From assembly GCA_037042185.1 (NCBI GenBank), contig JAXQJY010000033.1:2294001-2358000 (forward strand): 64,000 nucleotides of DNA, written 5' to 3'. Under the pieces are notes generated by a model that saw only the letters and a program-made list of their open reading frames with translations, ran no database searches and had not been told where the DNA came from. The stretch comes from Sordariomycetes sp. S80-01Y. Lineage: Eukaryota > Ascomycota > Sordariomycetes. Of this stretch, positions 53,577-64,000 are shown piece after piece. Position numbers and translations under genes: made by a program. The stretch's first letter is position 1, and each line of letters starts with the position of its first letter.

Positions 53577-56111
53577 ATGGCCACCACCTCGACATTCAGC
53601 CTGCGGAAACTCATCCAAACACGCCTGCACCAGGACGACGAGGCCATCGCAGAAGACGACTCCTCTGCAACCGCAACGTGCCATGATGACCACAACAGCC
53701 CCATCAAAAGGCGCCTTACCACCTGGCTCGCCCCAGGCCGGCGCGGATCGACATCGGGTACCGCCCTCGGCCGGAGCAGCCCAAGTCCAGCTTTGCCACC
53801 CGACCCCAGCAGCCCATCGGCGGCACAACAGGCGCAGCCTGATGACAACGTGAACGGCACGGCTGGAAGTACCCCAACCGGAGTGTCTGCTAAGACGAGC
53901 AACCCGAAGCGCAGGACCCTGAATGACGTCCCCTCCCACTCTAGCCTTGGGCGGGATGACGCCAATCAAGAACAGGAATACTTCGGCACAGGTGATTCCC
54001 AGTCGCTTCACAAGAAACGTCCTCGCCCAAGAACTTTCCTCGCCAGTCCTACACCTTCCTCCATCTTTGAGCCCGTCACGCCTCCGCTGGGTACCAATGA
54101 GTCTGACTCGGCATCAACGGCGTCAGATCGAGCCCACATGGACACCACATTAGATAACAGGTCGGATCCGACCTTGAATCGGCAAAGCCTCGCTAGGGAT
54201 TGGTCAGAAGGAGTACGACAATTAATTGCGGAAACAGATCAGGCGTTTGAGGGTGTGGGCAGCTCGCTCGCAACTCAAGGCGGCCTGGAGATTCCCAGGT
54301 TATCGCAAGACATGTCGCGATCAAATCCAGACCTCACGCAGCTGGCACCGAAGCCTTTGGCGGTTGAAAAGACTCCGAAGACCCAGGAAAATGTCGGTCC
54401 CAAGTCTGAGGTCCAACTGGATGTACCTCCCCGTCGCTCATCGCAGCGCGATGCTGCTCTCAAGTCGGAGCATCGCAAGTCGCGATCAGTACCGCCGCCT
54501 ATCCAGGTTCGCAAGGCATCACCGCCGCCGGGCACGGGAGCCTCGTCGGCGCGGCCTATACCCCCGGGTCCCAAGTCTGCATCCCACGGCATGCACACCA
54601 ACTCTCACAACAAGACTCCGCCACTCAAGGCAAGCAGTATCATCCGCAAGGCCTCCGAGAGGCAACAGCAACGACGACCCTCAAAGACCACCCGTTGGGC
54701 TATTCCGGAGAACGTCTCGGATCTACTCGCCGGACGCAACATTTTCAAGCACACCGACGTGGAAGAAATCCTGACACCAGAGGAATTGGAGAGGTGCAGG
54801 CGGGAGCGCGAGGAAAAGAAGAGGAAGGAGAGTGAGCCGAAGCCAGCGCCTCCTCCCAAGGATGACCCGGCTCCTTCGGCCAAACTTGAGCAGAAGGCGG
54901 GTGAGGCCATCGAGGAAAAGCCCGCCGAAGAGAAGGCTGAAAGCTTATCCGCAAAGGACGAAGCGCCCCCTATCCCACCTAGGCGAGGGCCATCCCTGCG
55001 CAGTAAATTCTCCCACAAAAGCCAGCACTCACAAGCCAGCCACGCTTCTCGGCCGTCCAACCCTTCCATCATTCACCCGGACTCTACGCTCCACGAAGAG
55101 CCCTCATCATCCGAGGAGCGCAGCTCGGAAGACACCAAGGCCACGTCTGTCTTTGAGGACGATAAACCCCCGGTCCCCCGCAAGAACAGCAACCGCCGCC
55201 GTCGCCAAAACAGCGACGACTCCGAGGATGGAAGCGGCAACGAGGCCGACGACGACTCTGAGCCTGATGGTCTCGCGACCGTCGACCTCCTCGACGAAGG
55301 TCCGTCGCCGTTCACCATGCCCGAAGAACCTAGATTCCCTGCCCCGCCGCCAAAGGACCCTCGTCGCTCTTCTCCCCCAACGAGAGGCCTTCCCGCTCTG
55401 CCAAAGTCTGCTCAACGAGCCAAGCGCCGCAAGACTGCGGCTGCGACACTGAAGGGCGAGGAGGATGAGGAGTACTACTACCTCAAGAGCACCCCATACT
55501 CAATCACCGCACCGTGCTTCAAACATGGGCCTATCTCGTTCGCGAAGAGCGAGATTGGTCGTGGCCCCAAGACCATGGACGATACCCTCGATTGGACAGC
55601 CTTCCAAATGGCTATCTTAGGTGCCGGTGAATTTCTGCCGGACATGTACGACGAGGGGGACAGCCGATACGCCGACGAACTCAGAGACTGGTTCCACGAT
55701 TTCGGCTTCGAAACCCACGGCGTGCTCATCCCTGAAGTCTGGCCCGCCAGCCCGCGCTCTTCGTCCCAAAGCACCGTCTCGTCCTCCGGGTCGGCTGACA
55801 ACGACCATCCCGTAAAGGACAACTCCGGCTACGACACCACCAAGTTCTACAGAGGCAATGGCTTCTCCAAGCGCTGGACCATGGAGGGCAAGCCCAAGGA
55901 CGGGTCCTTCTCCACCACAGCCAACCACAAGAGGAACGTCAGCACGCCGGACGCTAGGAGCCCGCTGATCGTGGACAACGAGGACGGCAAGATCAGCCCG
56001 GCGCATCAGGAGGACGTGAAGATGGGGTTTAATTTACAGGGAGACCTGGGAGACTTCCTCCAGTGGGAGGCGCAGCATGCTTACGCCGGGGGATACTACG
56101 GCGCGCATTAG
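53577..56111 (+). CDS. Large mostly disordered fungal protein of unknown function
   Basis: One exon, 844 residues. Most of the chain is Ser/Pro/Lys/Glu-rich. Three parts look conserved: the start (STFSLRKLIQTRLHQDDEAI), residues ~380-410 (RWAIPENVSDLLAGRNIFKH, then EEILTPEELERCRRER), and a folded-looking C-terminal module (~640-745: EEYYYLKSTPYSITAPCFKHG, DWTAFQMAILGAGEFLPDMY, LRDWFHDFGFETHGVLIPEVW). Poly-Pro stretches such as APPIPPRRGPS could bind SH3 domains. I do not recognise a named family. The long open frame with fungal codon bias makes the gene itself certain. Confidence 0.82.
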   Translation: MATTSTFSLRKLIQTRLHQDDEAIAEDDSSATATCHDDHNSPIKRRLTTWLAPGRRGSTSGTALGRSSPSPALPPDPSSPSAAQQAQPDDNVNGTAGSTPTGVSAKTSNPKRRTLNDVPSHSSLGRDDANQEQEYFGTGDSQSLHKKRPRPRTFLASPTPSSIFEPVTPPLGTNESDSASTASDRAHMDTTLDNRSDPTLNRQSLARDWSEGVRQLIAETDQAFEGVGSSLATQGGLEIPRLSQDMSRSNPDLTQLAPKPLAVEKTPKTQENVGPKSEVQLDVPPRRSSQRDAALKSEHRKSRSVPPPIQVRKASPPPGTGASSARPIPPGPKSASHGMHTNSHNKTPPLKASSIIRKASERQQQRRPSKTTRWAIPENVSDLLAGRNIFKHTDVEEILTPEELERCRREREEKKRKESEPKPAPPPKDDPAPSAKLEQKAGEAIEEKPAEEKAESLSAKDEAPPIPPRRGPSLRSKFSHKSQHSQASHASRPSNPSIIHPDSTLHEEPSSSEERSSEDTKATSVFEDDKPPVPRKNSNRRRRQNSDDSEDGSGNEADDDSEPDGLATVDLLDEGPSPFTMPEEPRFPAPPPKDPRRSSPPTRGLPALPKSAQRAKRRKTAAATLKGEEDEEYYYLKSTPYSITAPCFKHGPISFAKSEIGRGPKTMDDTLDWTAFQMAILGAGEFLPDMYDEGDSRYADELRDWFHDFGFETHGVLIPEVWPASPRSSSQSTVSSSGSADNDHPVKDNSGYDTTKFYRGNGFSKRWTMEGKPKDGSFSTTANHKRNVSTPDARSPLIVDNEDGKISPAHQEDVKMGFNLQGDLGDFLQWEAQHAYAGGYYGAH

Positions 56112-56698
56112 GGAGCTGCAGACTTGCACGGCGATCGAACCTTTCCTTTGTTGATCTGATATTATTGTGTTATCTTTGCGTTATAGTTTGGCGTTGGGGT
56201 CTTGAGCGGCTTGAGTGTAGAGCTCGCCGTCTGGGATGGGCGATACCTTGGATGATTAGGTGTTTGTGGTTCGCTGGGTTAGCGTATGCCTCGCACGTCA
56301 ATTTCAACCTTTCACAGCAACTTTCTTCACTGCATGGTGCTTGATCTATTACATTTGTGACTGAGAATATTAAAGACCGTACGTAGTGTCCCTGACATAT
56401 GTACCGGTGAAATGCACCCAACAAGAACTCGAATATCATCGTGGAGCGGGAGCACTTACATCGTCCACCGCGACCTCCGCAGTCCCCACCTCAACTCACA
56501 CTAACTCACCTCACACTCAGCCTCTCAAACGCGAACCTCAAATCACCAGCACCATCAACACTCTATCCCCCACCCGCGTACAAACCCCACATCCACGCAG
56601 CGGCAGATCTTCAAGCAAAGCAGGCAAGCAAGCCCCCCGTTTCCTTCCTTCCACCGAGTACAATCTCCCTGGGGAACAAAACCGAAGCAAGGGAAAGG
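56112..56698. other. Intergenic before CDC26
   Basis: These 587 bases hold the 3' UTR of the large gene and the promoter/leader of CDC26. The CDC26 frame is open upstream to an ATG at 56441, but that part is Pro/Ser-rich and not typical of the family. Confidence 0.45.
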
Positions 56699-56929
56699 AT
56701 GCTCCGTCGCCCCGCAACGACCCTCCAGATAACGTCCGAGGACGTCGCGGCCTACGAGGCGCGACGCGTCCGCGAGGCGGCGCAGGCGCACGCCGAGGCC
56801 CGGGCGGCAGCGCAGCAGCAGCTGCACCAGCAGCGCGAGGAGCAGGGCGAGGACACGGCGGCCATGGAGAGGGAGGACAGGATGCGCAGGCGGAGGGATG
56901 AGAGGATCGGGGTTGGACGACGAGGTTGA
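56699..56929 (+). CDS. CDC26: Anaphase-promoting complex subunit CDC26
   Basis: 76 residues. The start MLRRPATTLQITSEDVAAYE matches the conserved CDC26/APC12 N-terminus (MLRRxPTxLxLxxxDIxxyE) that inserts into the TPR groove of Apc6/Cdc16. The rest is a single charged helix rich in Ala, Arg, Gln and Glu. I chose the ATG at 56699 because the family begins with MLRR; an in-frame ATG at 56441 would add 86 low-complexity residues. CDC26 stabilises the APC/C ubiquitin ligase. Such short genes are often missed in automated annotation. Confidence 0.85.
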   Translation: MLRRPATTLQITSEDVAAYEARRVREAAQAHAEARAAAQQQLHQQREEQGEDTAAMEREDRMRRRRDERIGVGRRG

Positions 56930-57272
56930 GGCGGATGGACCTGGTGGTTGTCTTTGCCCTTGACGATGAGGATAGTCTTGGAGGGGTGGCCAATCAATGG
57001 GTTGTGCTCTTGGGATGCAACAGCGATGGCCAGCGGAAGCATGGAGGGATTCGAGGACTGGTGTTCAGCACGAGTATGGGCGACAGCGATTTGAAAACGA
57101 TTATGATGATTACGCTATTTGCATGACATATATCTATCCTACAATGCGGCGTGATTTTGAGGTATTTGCCATCTTGAACCCAGTAAATCCAGCCGTGGCT
57201 ACCATGCCTCGTGCCAACCCTTTGCCATTCGTACAACATTACTCACTTGTATGGTATAGTACATGCCATCGA
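56930..57272. other. Convergent 3' region between CDC26 and the Cdc1-type gene
   Basis: These 343 bases lie between two facing stop codons. No gene is seen. Confidence 0.45.
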
Positions 57273-59313
57273 TCATCTCTCCCTAGCAAGCCAGATCCAG
57301 AAGACGACAGCCATCCAAGCCACCCTCCAAGTCGTGGTCCACATCTCCTTGCCGACCACGCCCAGCACCCTCCTCCCGTCCGTTCGGCCCCTCCTCGTGT
57401 CGTAGAAGTCCTCGTCGAGGTTGATCCTCGGACCCAGACCCCCTCCCCTCCGCTTCGACGACTGCCACCGACCGTTGGCCGTGAGGCTCGAAGCCCTGTT
57501 CCTGGCGCCCAGAGACGAGGAGGAGGAGGAGAGGTTGGCGCTAGAGTTGTGAGAGCGGAGCTCTGGCGGTTCGAGCTTTGACTTCGAGGATGTGGGTAGG
57601 ATGCTGTGCGCCGGGGTCGTTCGGGGCTCCAGAGCGAAGGGTGTAAGGTTCAGGACAGGAACTAGCATGGCTCGAATAGCTAGCAAGACCAGCGAGAAGA
57701 TGATGAAGCCGACGTACTTCATGTATGTGTGCAGTTGATTCGGCAACAAGCACAGGTGTGTCTGCACGGTCTGTGACTTCGCTCCGGCGATGGTGTTGCC
57801 ATTCTCGTCCACCGGGTTCCATAGACTGACCATCTGGAAGCCAGGCGTGGGCACACCCATCGCCATGCTCAGACTCTTGACGGTGATTTCCAATACGGAG
57901 CCTGACGAATGTGCGTGAACGACCTCACAGTAGTCGTGGTCATCGCCGGAGAAGACGTTGATGACGTTGCCGATCTTGTCGAGGAGCTTGTTCGAGTCTG
58001 CCGGGCTTAGGACGTTCTGATATTGGTAGCCCGCCGCTATCGTCAGCGCGTTGCGGTGATCTGGAATGACGGGGTCCGTCGAGCCCTTTGGCGGCTTGGT
58101 AGGCGGCCAGTGTTCGCGCAAGGGACCGCACGGCGTCCCAGCCTCCCTCCACAGAGGGACATGGCTGAGCAGAATCGTGGGAAAATCAGCCGTCCCTGGC
58201 CCCGGGTCGTGCTTTGGTAACCTGTCCAGATCCGCGCCGACCAGGTCCTCCACGTGATGATCGTACCGCATCCCACTCTCCAAGCCGTGCCACAGAGCCA
58301 GCTCTTCCTGCACGGCCTTCCTCTTCATACTCTTGACGCCGTCCAGGAAGTCGTTGACCGGCCCGTAGATAGGCGCGAGGTCCTTCATGTCTTTGTATTC
58401 TGAAGAGTCCGCGCTCAGCGAGACAGTGTCGACCGAGACGATGGTGTGGTTGCCAACCACGTCGACCCGGTTCGCATCCCCAAAGAAGGCCTCGAACCTG
58501 TCTCGGACCGGTACTTGCACTTGGGCGCCAAACCCGAGGTCATGATTCCCCGGCAGACTCGCGACCAACTTTTTCCCCCTCTGCCAACCACCGGGCACAT
58601 CGCCGCCCTCGTTGAAGTGATCAAAGAAGATATCTCCGAACCTCTCATACTCCGCCAACCAATAGTCCTCGCCGTATTTACTGTGCCACGTATCAACCCA
58701 CCTCTTCTCGTCGCTGCCGCGCTGGCGTCCCCATTTCGGATCGACAAATTTTCCGCGCGATGTTTTCCATTCCCGTCCACCGTCGAAGAGATCGCCGAGG
58801 AAGAAGACCGAGTCGGGGGACAGCCGGGATTGCAGGGCCCGGTAGGACCGGAGGAGGTAGTTGTCCGTAATAACGGTCGTGAGGGTCGAGAGGGGCCAGG
58901 GACGGCCGGGGTAGCTGTGGGGGTCGATGATTTGGGGATCGGCTACGAATATGAGGCGATGAGGATGCGCACCTCTAGGCTGTTGCACTGACTGTCAGCT
59001 TCTCTCTTCGTTGCACTCTCTACTCCGTAGATCTTACCCAGTCTTCCCAATGATCCCAATCACACCTCGCAACCTTGCTGTCAAACACCCAGCGTTCCCC
59101 CCATAGCAAGATCACCATCCAAATCAAGACCAACAGATGCGGAAAGCTAAGCACCCTCCGTGGCGTCAAGTTCGCCCCCAAACGCGCCAACGCCCGCTGC
59201 CCGACCCGGGTCGCAATCTGCCGTCCTGGGCCGCTGGCATACGTCCACGCCCATTGAAGACGTCTTCTGAGGTTGAGAGCAATGTCGTCGGCGCGGGTGG
59301 TATGATGGGGCAT
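57273..59313 (-). CDS. CDC1: Cdc1/Ted1-type metallophosphoesterase of the ER membrane
   Basis: Exons 59313-59038 and 58979-57273 give 660 residues. A membrane helix (HLLVLIWMVILLWG, about 58-72) follows a basic N-terminus. Splicing joins WDHWEDW to PRGAHPHRLIFVADPQIID, the first metal-binding block. The calcineurin-type motifs follow in order: VFFLGDLFDGGREW, SLPGNHDLGFG, LLSHVPLWRE and FSGDDHDYCEVVH. Two more hydrophobic helices lie near the C-terminus (VGFIIFSLVLLAIRAMLVPV and WRVAWMAVVFWIWLA). This matches yeast Cdc1 and related PGAP5/Ted1 enzymes, Mn-dependent phosphodiesterases that remove ethanolamine phosphate from GPI glycans. Cdc1 versus Ted1 assignment is by overall layout only. Confidence 0.88.
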
Positions 59314-59916
59314 GACTAGGGGGCCATGGGCCGAGGTGTGGCGGTTCGTTGCGTGGGCGCGGGTGGTGGGATGCTTGCGATGCAGAGAACGTGGAGCAGA
59401 GAAGCTTCAGTGGCCGTCAAAAGGAGTGGAAAGAATGGAGGGAAAAGAAAGAGCGAAAGAGAGCGTCGCTTGCGGTGGAAATGGTGAAGAAGGAAAGGTT
59501 GAGGGGATCATGTGGTTGGGAAAGGAGGCCGAGCTGGGTGACGGTGGTGTATGGAGGAGCATTGCTTGACCCCTGCAGCTACCCTCGGGCTACCCTGCGC
59601 GGGTGCCCGTGAGCCACTAATATTGTTTCTCCACAACCCCAGTGCGAATCCCGAGATCGACCAAAAAAGGGGTCAATCATATCGTCAGCATCTTTGCTTG
59701 ATCTTTGCTGAGTCACAGGTCCTGTCAATCTTAGTGGAAAACAATGCTTCGTAAATGTAAGCCAAAACATGCTGTCGCCATGTGTGCTGAAAAGCTAAGC
59801 TGCTAACTTAGTACTACCACGTAGTATTCAGGTCCCAACGCCCGGTGATGCTTAACGCTTCGTAACAATGTAAATCCAATGCATTATTCACAGTTCGTCC
59901 CACAACCGTCGCAAAT
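59314..59916. other. Intergenic: promoter of the Cdc1-type gene and 3' region of the PhoD-family gene
   Basis: These 603 bases carry no supported gene. A purine-rich stretch (59380-59520) lies immediately upstream of the Cdc1-type start, which is its CT-rich leader on the minus strand. Confidence 0.45.
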
Positions 59917-62900
59917 CTACATCCGTCCACTCTGGTACTGCTGCTGCTGCTGCGAACGCTCATGCTGGTCCATAACATCATCGTACTCGTTCCCCCCCAG
60001 TGGCGGCGGCGGCGGCGCTTCCTTCTCCTTCTTTCTGAAGCTCAAAAGTCTCTTGAACCCAGTTGGCTCCGCTGCAGGAAGTTCATCTGTTTCAGGCGTG
60101 TATTCGTGGAACAGTTTTGGCACCAGTAGGCGGAATGGCACCGTAATACCAGTAGGGTCGCGGGGGTTAACCTCGACATTGAGGCAGATGTCCAGACCAC
60201 CTTCGAGGTCGACTTCCATCTGATCTCCGGCTTTCTTAAGCTGCTTGACCGATAAGCCGGTTGGTGTGCGATGGAACGGGCGCATGGCTTGCGGTGGAAT
60301 CTCATCCTCGCGAGGGGTTGGTCGGGCGCCCAAAGTGTTTGCCCTGCGAGGCGGGGCGGCAGTGAAGTAGTCCTCGTCACCCTCCGAGTACTCATCGTGA
60401 GCAGGTGGTGCTCCACCTCGGAGACCAAAGGTCTGAGGTTGCGGCGGCGGTCTGGCAGCCCGTGACTGGGGAGGGTAGTCGTCAAAGTCGTCCTCGCTTT
60501 CGCCCCATGTGCCATTGATACCGCCATCATCTGGGCGACGCTGGCTGGCGCGACGGCCGAAATTGAAGAACCCTCGCTTTTCACCTTCGCTAGGCGGGTT
60601 GCCTCCTCTGGCTGCTCCCAGCGAAAGAGTCCGCGTTAAGCCTCCAGAAGGGCGCTCCCCGGAAGTCGAGCCACGTCGGGAGAGACGGTTGGATAGGCTA
60701 CGGAACAATCCACCTCCAGAGGAGACAGGAGGTCGAGAGCCTCGAATCGACTCCTTTGACATGTCGGGGCGAGCGCCGCCGCCTATAGAGAGTCTTCGCA
60801 GAAGACCACCGCCGCCGCCCTGGGGCGGTGTCATACTGCCATCGTGCGAAAGGAGAGGCGGAGTAGGGGGCGGGGTGCTTCCTGGTACCCATTGTCTAAT
60901 CGAACACCAGTTGCGATGCGGCAACAGTCGCTTGTTGTTTCTGGGCTTACCATCTACGCCATGTTGGAACATAGGGATCATGCTTTCATCTGTCTGATCA
61001 TCGAAATGATGCACCTTGTGCCGCCTGTTGAGGACGTCTGCCATGATGTCGGGTGGCGGCGCATTGGCAATGGCGGACGAGATAACGTTGGGCATGTAAC
61101 GGGGGTCCTTGTGCTTGGGCAAGCCGAGTTTTGGGTTCGAGTAGAACTGGCCTACCGCTGCCATGTTGACATCACCACTGAGGATGGTGATTCGCAAGGA
61201 TTTGTCAATAGCAAGATCTTGGAGATCTTCGACGACAATGGTCCTTTCGTGCTTGTGGTTTTTGGCGGTCCAGTGATCACGGAGGTCGTCCATGACTTCA
61301 GTCCCGCCATCGATGTTGTTTAAGGCGTTGCCAAGCAGCCCCTTTTTGCCTAGAGCCTTGACTGGATTCATCACTCTCGAGGTCAGACTGTCGAATTGTT
61401 AGCATGCGTCCGTCGTGAAGGTAGTTACATCGAGCTCACATGTTCTCAAGCCATACCAGGCGGGGATAGGCGATAGGAACTGGTAACACTACAAGCAAGT
61501 GCTCGACTTGGCCCCGCCGGACCTCTGCATAGAGTCTGTTCATGATCTTTTCCCAAGTCTTGTCGTTGATTACGTCGTCTTCAGTCCTCTCCGTACGGCA
61601 GTCTGCAGCCAGGAGCGCCATCTTTGAACCAAGGGAAACGTATACGTTGCGCGCTAGTTCGTTGACGTATGGACCGGGTTCAGATCCCAAGATCCAGCTG
61701 GGCTCTGTTTCCTCTGTCTCTGGGATGATGCTGTGATGCTGGAAAAGCATATAGTATTTGAAAGCCACAGCACCAAGACCTGAGAGAACAGGGGAGTACA
61801 TGTCCCTGTGTGGGTACGACCCGTATCCATTAAAGCTCTCGCGATCGGACCAGATGTTGACCATGGGAATCTGAGAGTTGGCCAAGCTGAACAGACCCAT
61901 CGAGAACCACATACAGTAATTCTCAAAGTAGAAGTCCTCCAGCTGAGTCTGCATTTCCTGGGTGAAAGGTGCATTGTGCTTGTGGAACGGATTTCGGATC
62001 TCGAGCCACTCGGTGAAGAGATCGCAATCATCGCCCACCTCATCGTTGTAAATTTGATCACCACCACCGATCATGACATGGAAAGGCCTGGTCTGATGGT
62101 TGTTGAGCACATCGCGCCACATAGGATCAGGTCCGCTGAGGGTATTGGCCTTTGCTCCGATACTGAAGCCATTGCAGCTGTGGAACATGGTGTTCATGGA
62201 CTGGCCCTTGGCAGGCACCCAGAAAGAGTTGCACGGCCCCCTATTGATGCGATACGCAATCCGTTGCTGCCGATCCCGAAGCTCAACTTCGATGTTGAAT
62301 CTCCAGAACGTGCACCCACGCTCGGCGTGGAGTCGAAAGCCTCTGACATCCTTAAATTTCTGGAGCTTTTCGCCATCCAGCTCTACGCGCTTCATTCGAC
62401 TGGCGAAGGTCCCTGGGTAGTCGTTTGATCCGTCTGCTGCGACTCCGTCCGGCATGCTTCTGATGCTCTCGAAAAGGCCATCGTCATTCTCAATCTGGGA
62501 CAGGTCCCTGGCTTCCTCGAGGTGCTCCACGGGCCGCACAAACAGGGTCTCCCCCTTCCGTCCAAGCTTGGGATGTCCAGCAATCGGATCAACGTATTCG
62601 GGGGACAAGTCGCCGTTGATGTGATGTGGCGGCGCCGGTAGGAGCTCCAAGTCTTGCACGAACATGCGGAGAGTCGGAGCTATATCGTAGATGGAATCCG
62701 AATCTCGTGTCACAATCATGACACTGCCCCTCCAGATCTCCTTGCCAGTCGTAGCCCCCCTGGACATCCTCGCAGAAGCCTGCTCCGAGCGCATGCCGCA
62801 ATACCTGAGAAGGGGCCCGCACTCCAGGTACAATGCTGGCTTAAAGCGAGTAGGACCGTTCAAGTCATCGTACTCCCCGTCCCCACCAAAGGCTTCAGGT

Positions 62901-64000
62901 CTGGGCTGAGAGGCACTGGGCCTACGTCCGCCTCCTTCCCACCAAGCCTTGTTCTTATCGATGGTCGGCAGCTTCTCTTTGCTGAGAGTCAAGTTCTGAC
63001 CCCCTAGAAGTCCCACGGGAGCCTTCTTCCACTCGTCGAGCCATACTGGAGGTTGATACAGACCATCTCCCGGAGCCATATTCTCTCGGCCTTTGTAAAG
63101 CATACCAGATATGCGATGATGATGTGAGCTTTCGGAAGAATTGTCGCTATCCTCTCTTTCCAGCTTCCTACGCTGGGCAGCATGAGCAGGAGTGGCAGGA
63201 GTTATTGGCTCCTCGGCACCCATCATCTTGAATGCCTTGGCCTGTCGCACAGGTGGGAAGTAGCTGTCTTCCTGACGCTGTGGTTTCCGGTGGATGGGCT
63301 CAGTCGCTCGCCTTTGAACTGGCTGGACATCCTCATCATTGTACGGCATCTGGCGAGGAACGGCGTAAGCGGCCGGATCTCTAACCATTGGGGATTCCAT
63401 GCCGCTCTGGTCTTGCGGCCAGAGCTGGACATCTGGAGCCTGTTGCGCCTGCGGAGCTCGCACCGGTGGCGCCCTAGCCGCGGCTTGCTCTCTCGCTGCG
63501 CGCATTGCTTGCTCTCGATCGTTCTCCGCGGCGACATCATGCCAAGTGTTGACAGGACGCTCTTTTTTCAGCTTGTTGCTGCCACCTCGCATCAGAGAAA
63601 AGCCGCCGCCGTTTTGACCAGCCTGCTGTGGCTGGTACGATGCTTGGTCCGCAGACTGGAAGTTCACGTCATCTCGAGCAGCACGTTCTCGAAAACTTAG
63701 GTTGCGCTTGGGTAAGTCGATGGGTGCATCATACACAGGCTGAGTGTGTGTCTTCTGGAGCACTCGTGGGCCCTCTTGGTATTGGCGATCGTCGTACTGA
63801 TGACGGCGGGTGGGAATCTGAGTAGGTGGTAGATCTTGGAGAGGCGCCTGTTCCTTGGCTGCCTGTGGCTCCCTAGCTGCCGAAGGGGCAGCCATTGATC
63901 TCGAGCCTTCGTAATTGGCCGATTGGCGTCTGTTGTGTGAAGACGGCTGAGTGTAACCGCCTGTAGGGTCAGCCGAAGCCTTGCCAGCCCGTTCCCTGGC
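59917..64000 (-). CDS. PhoD-family phosphatase-like protein (5' partial, runs off the right edge)
   Basis: Two exons are visible, 64000-61440 and 61387-59917, with 1344 residues. The frame stays open to the window edge in coding-like sequence, so the true start lies beyond 64000 and the ATG at 63895 is probably internal. The N-terminal third is Gln/Arg/Pro-rich and disordered. The central part is a PhoD-like metallophosphatase: YLECGPLLRYCGM, RPFHVMIGGGDQIYNDEVGD, IWSDRESFNGYGSYPHRD, and after the intron ITILSGDVNMAAVGQFYSNP. Aspartates in GGDQIYND and SGDV are the expected metal ligands. The C-terminal ~300 residues are disordered, Gly/Ser/Arg-rich, and end with a Gln-rich run. It has no visible signal peptide, unlike the other PhoD gene here, so it is probably intracellular. 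Substrate unknown. Confidence 0.88.
59934..59955. repeat. CTG/CAG microsatellite coding for polyglutamine
   Basis: Five tandem CTG units on the plus strand encode a five-residue Gln run near the C-terminus of the PhoD-family protein. Confidence 0.7.

Overview
The window reads as nuclear DNA of a filamentous ascomycete (Pezizomycotina, most likely a Sordariomycete). Genes sit on both strands about 2 kb apart. Many are interrupted by 45-80 base introns with GTRNGT donors, CTRAC branch sites and YAG acceptors. Products include Pezizomycotina-type proteins such as a Zn2Cys6 regulator with a fungal-specific domain, an Rlm1 MADS-box factor and a GPI-anchored Ser/Thr-rich wall protein. The species cannot be fixed from the sequence alone. 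I saw no CRISPR array, rRNA, convincing tRNA or intact transposon.

Left part (1-9.0 kb). The 3' end of an unidentified Gly/Ser/Pro-rich protein is followed by a GPI-anchored surface protein and then by what looks like a compact mycosporine pathway. A sugar-phosphate cyclase of the desmethyl-4-deoxygadusol synthase type (MysA-like, minus strand) is divergent from a catechol-type O-methyltransferase (MysB-like), which is followed by an ATP-grasp ligase (MysC-like). Together these could make 4-deoxygadusol from a sedoheptulose-7-phosphate or shikimate-linked precursor and join it to an amino acid, giving a UV-absorbing mycosporine. A thioredoxin-fold AhpC/TSA-like protein lies tail-to-tail with the ligase.

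Middle part (9-38.6 kb). This holds a secreted PhoD-type phosphatase with eight exons; a flavin amine oxidase tail-to-tail with a Zn2Cys6 regulator; a soluble fumarate reductase fused to cytochrome b5; a fasciclin-domain protein; Rlm1; a 2.8 kb stretch with no gene; TAF1, whose last intron is 804 bases long and coding-like; a secreted HExxH metalloprotease; an MDR-family oxidoreductase; a small Cys-rich protein; and the MPDU1-type PQ-loop protein of dolichol-sugar use.

Right part (38.6-64 kb). This is mostly housekeeping: a Ser/Arg-rich conserved fungal protein, an FMN 2-hydroxyacid oxidase, an acidic fungal protein with a coding-like extension past its stop codon, GCN5, a tiny two-helix membrane protein, the 9-1-1 clamp subunit RAD1, a large disordered protein, the APC/C subunit CDC26, a Cdc1-type metallophosphoesterase, and a second PhoD-family protein that runs off the right edge.

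Gene models were built by hand from splice signals and reading-frame continuity, and each spliced model keeps one open frame. Functions rest on recognised family motifs. No database search was possible.
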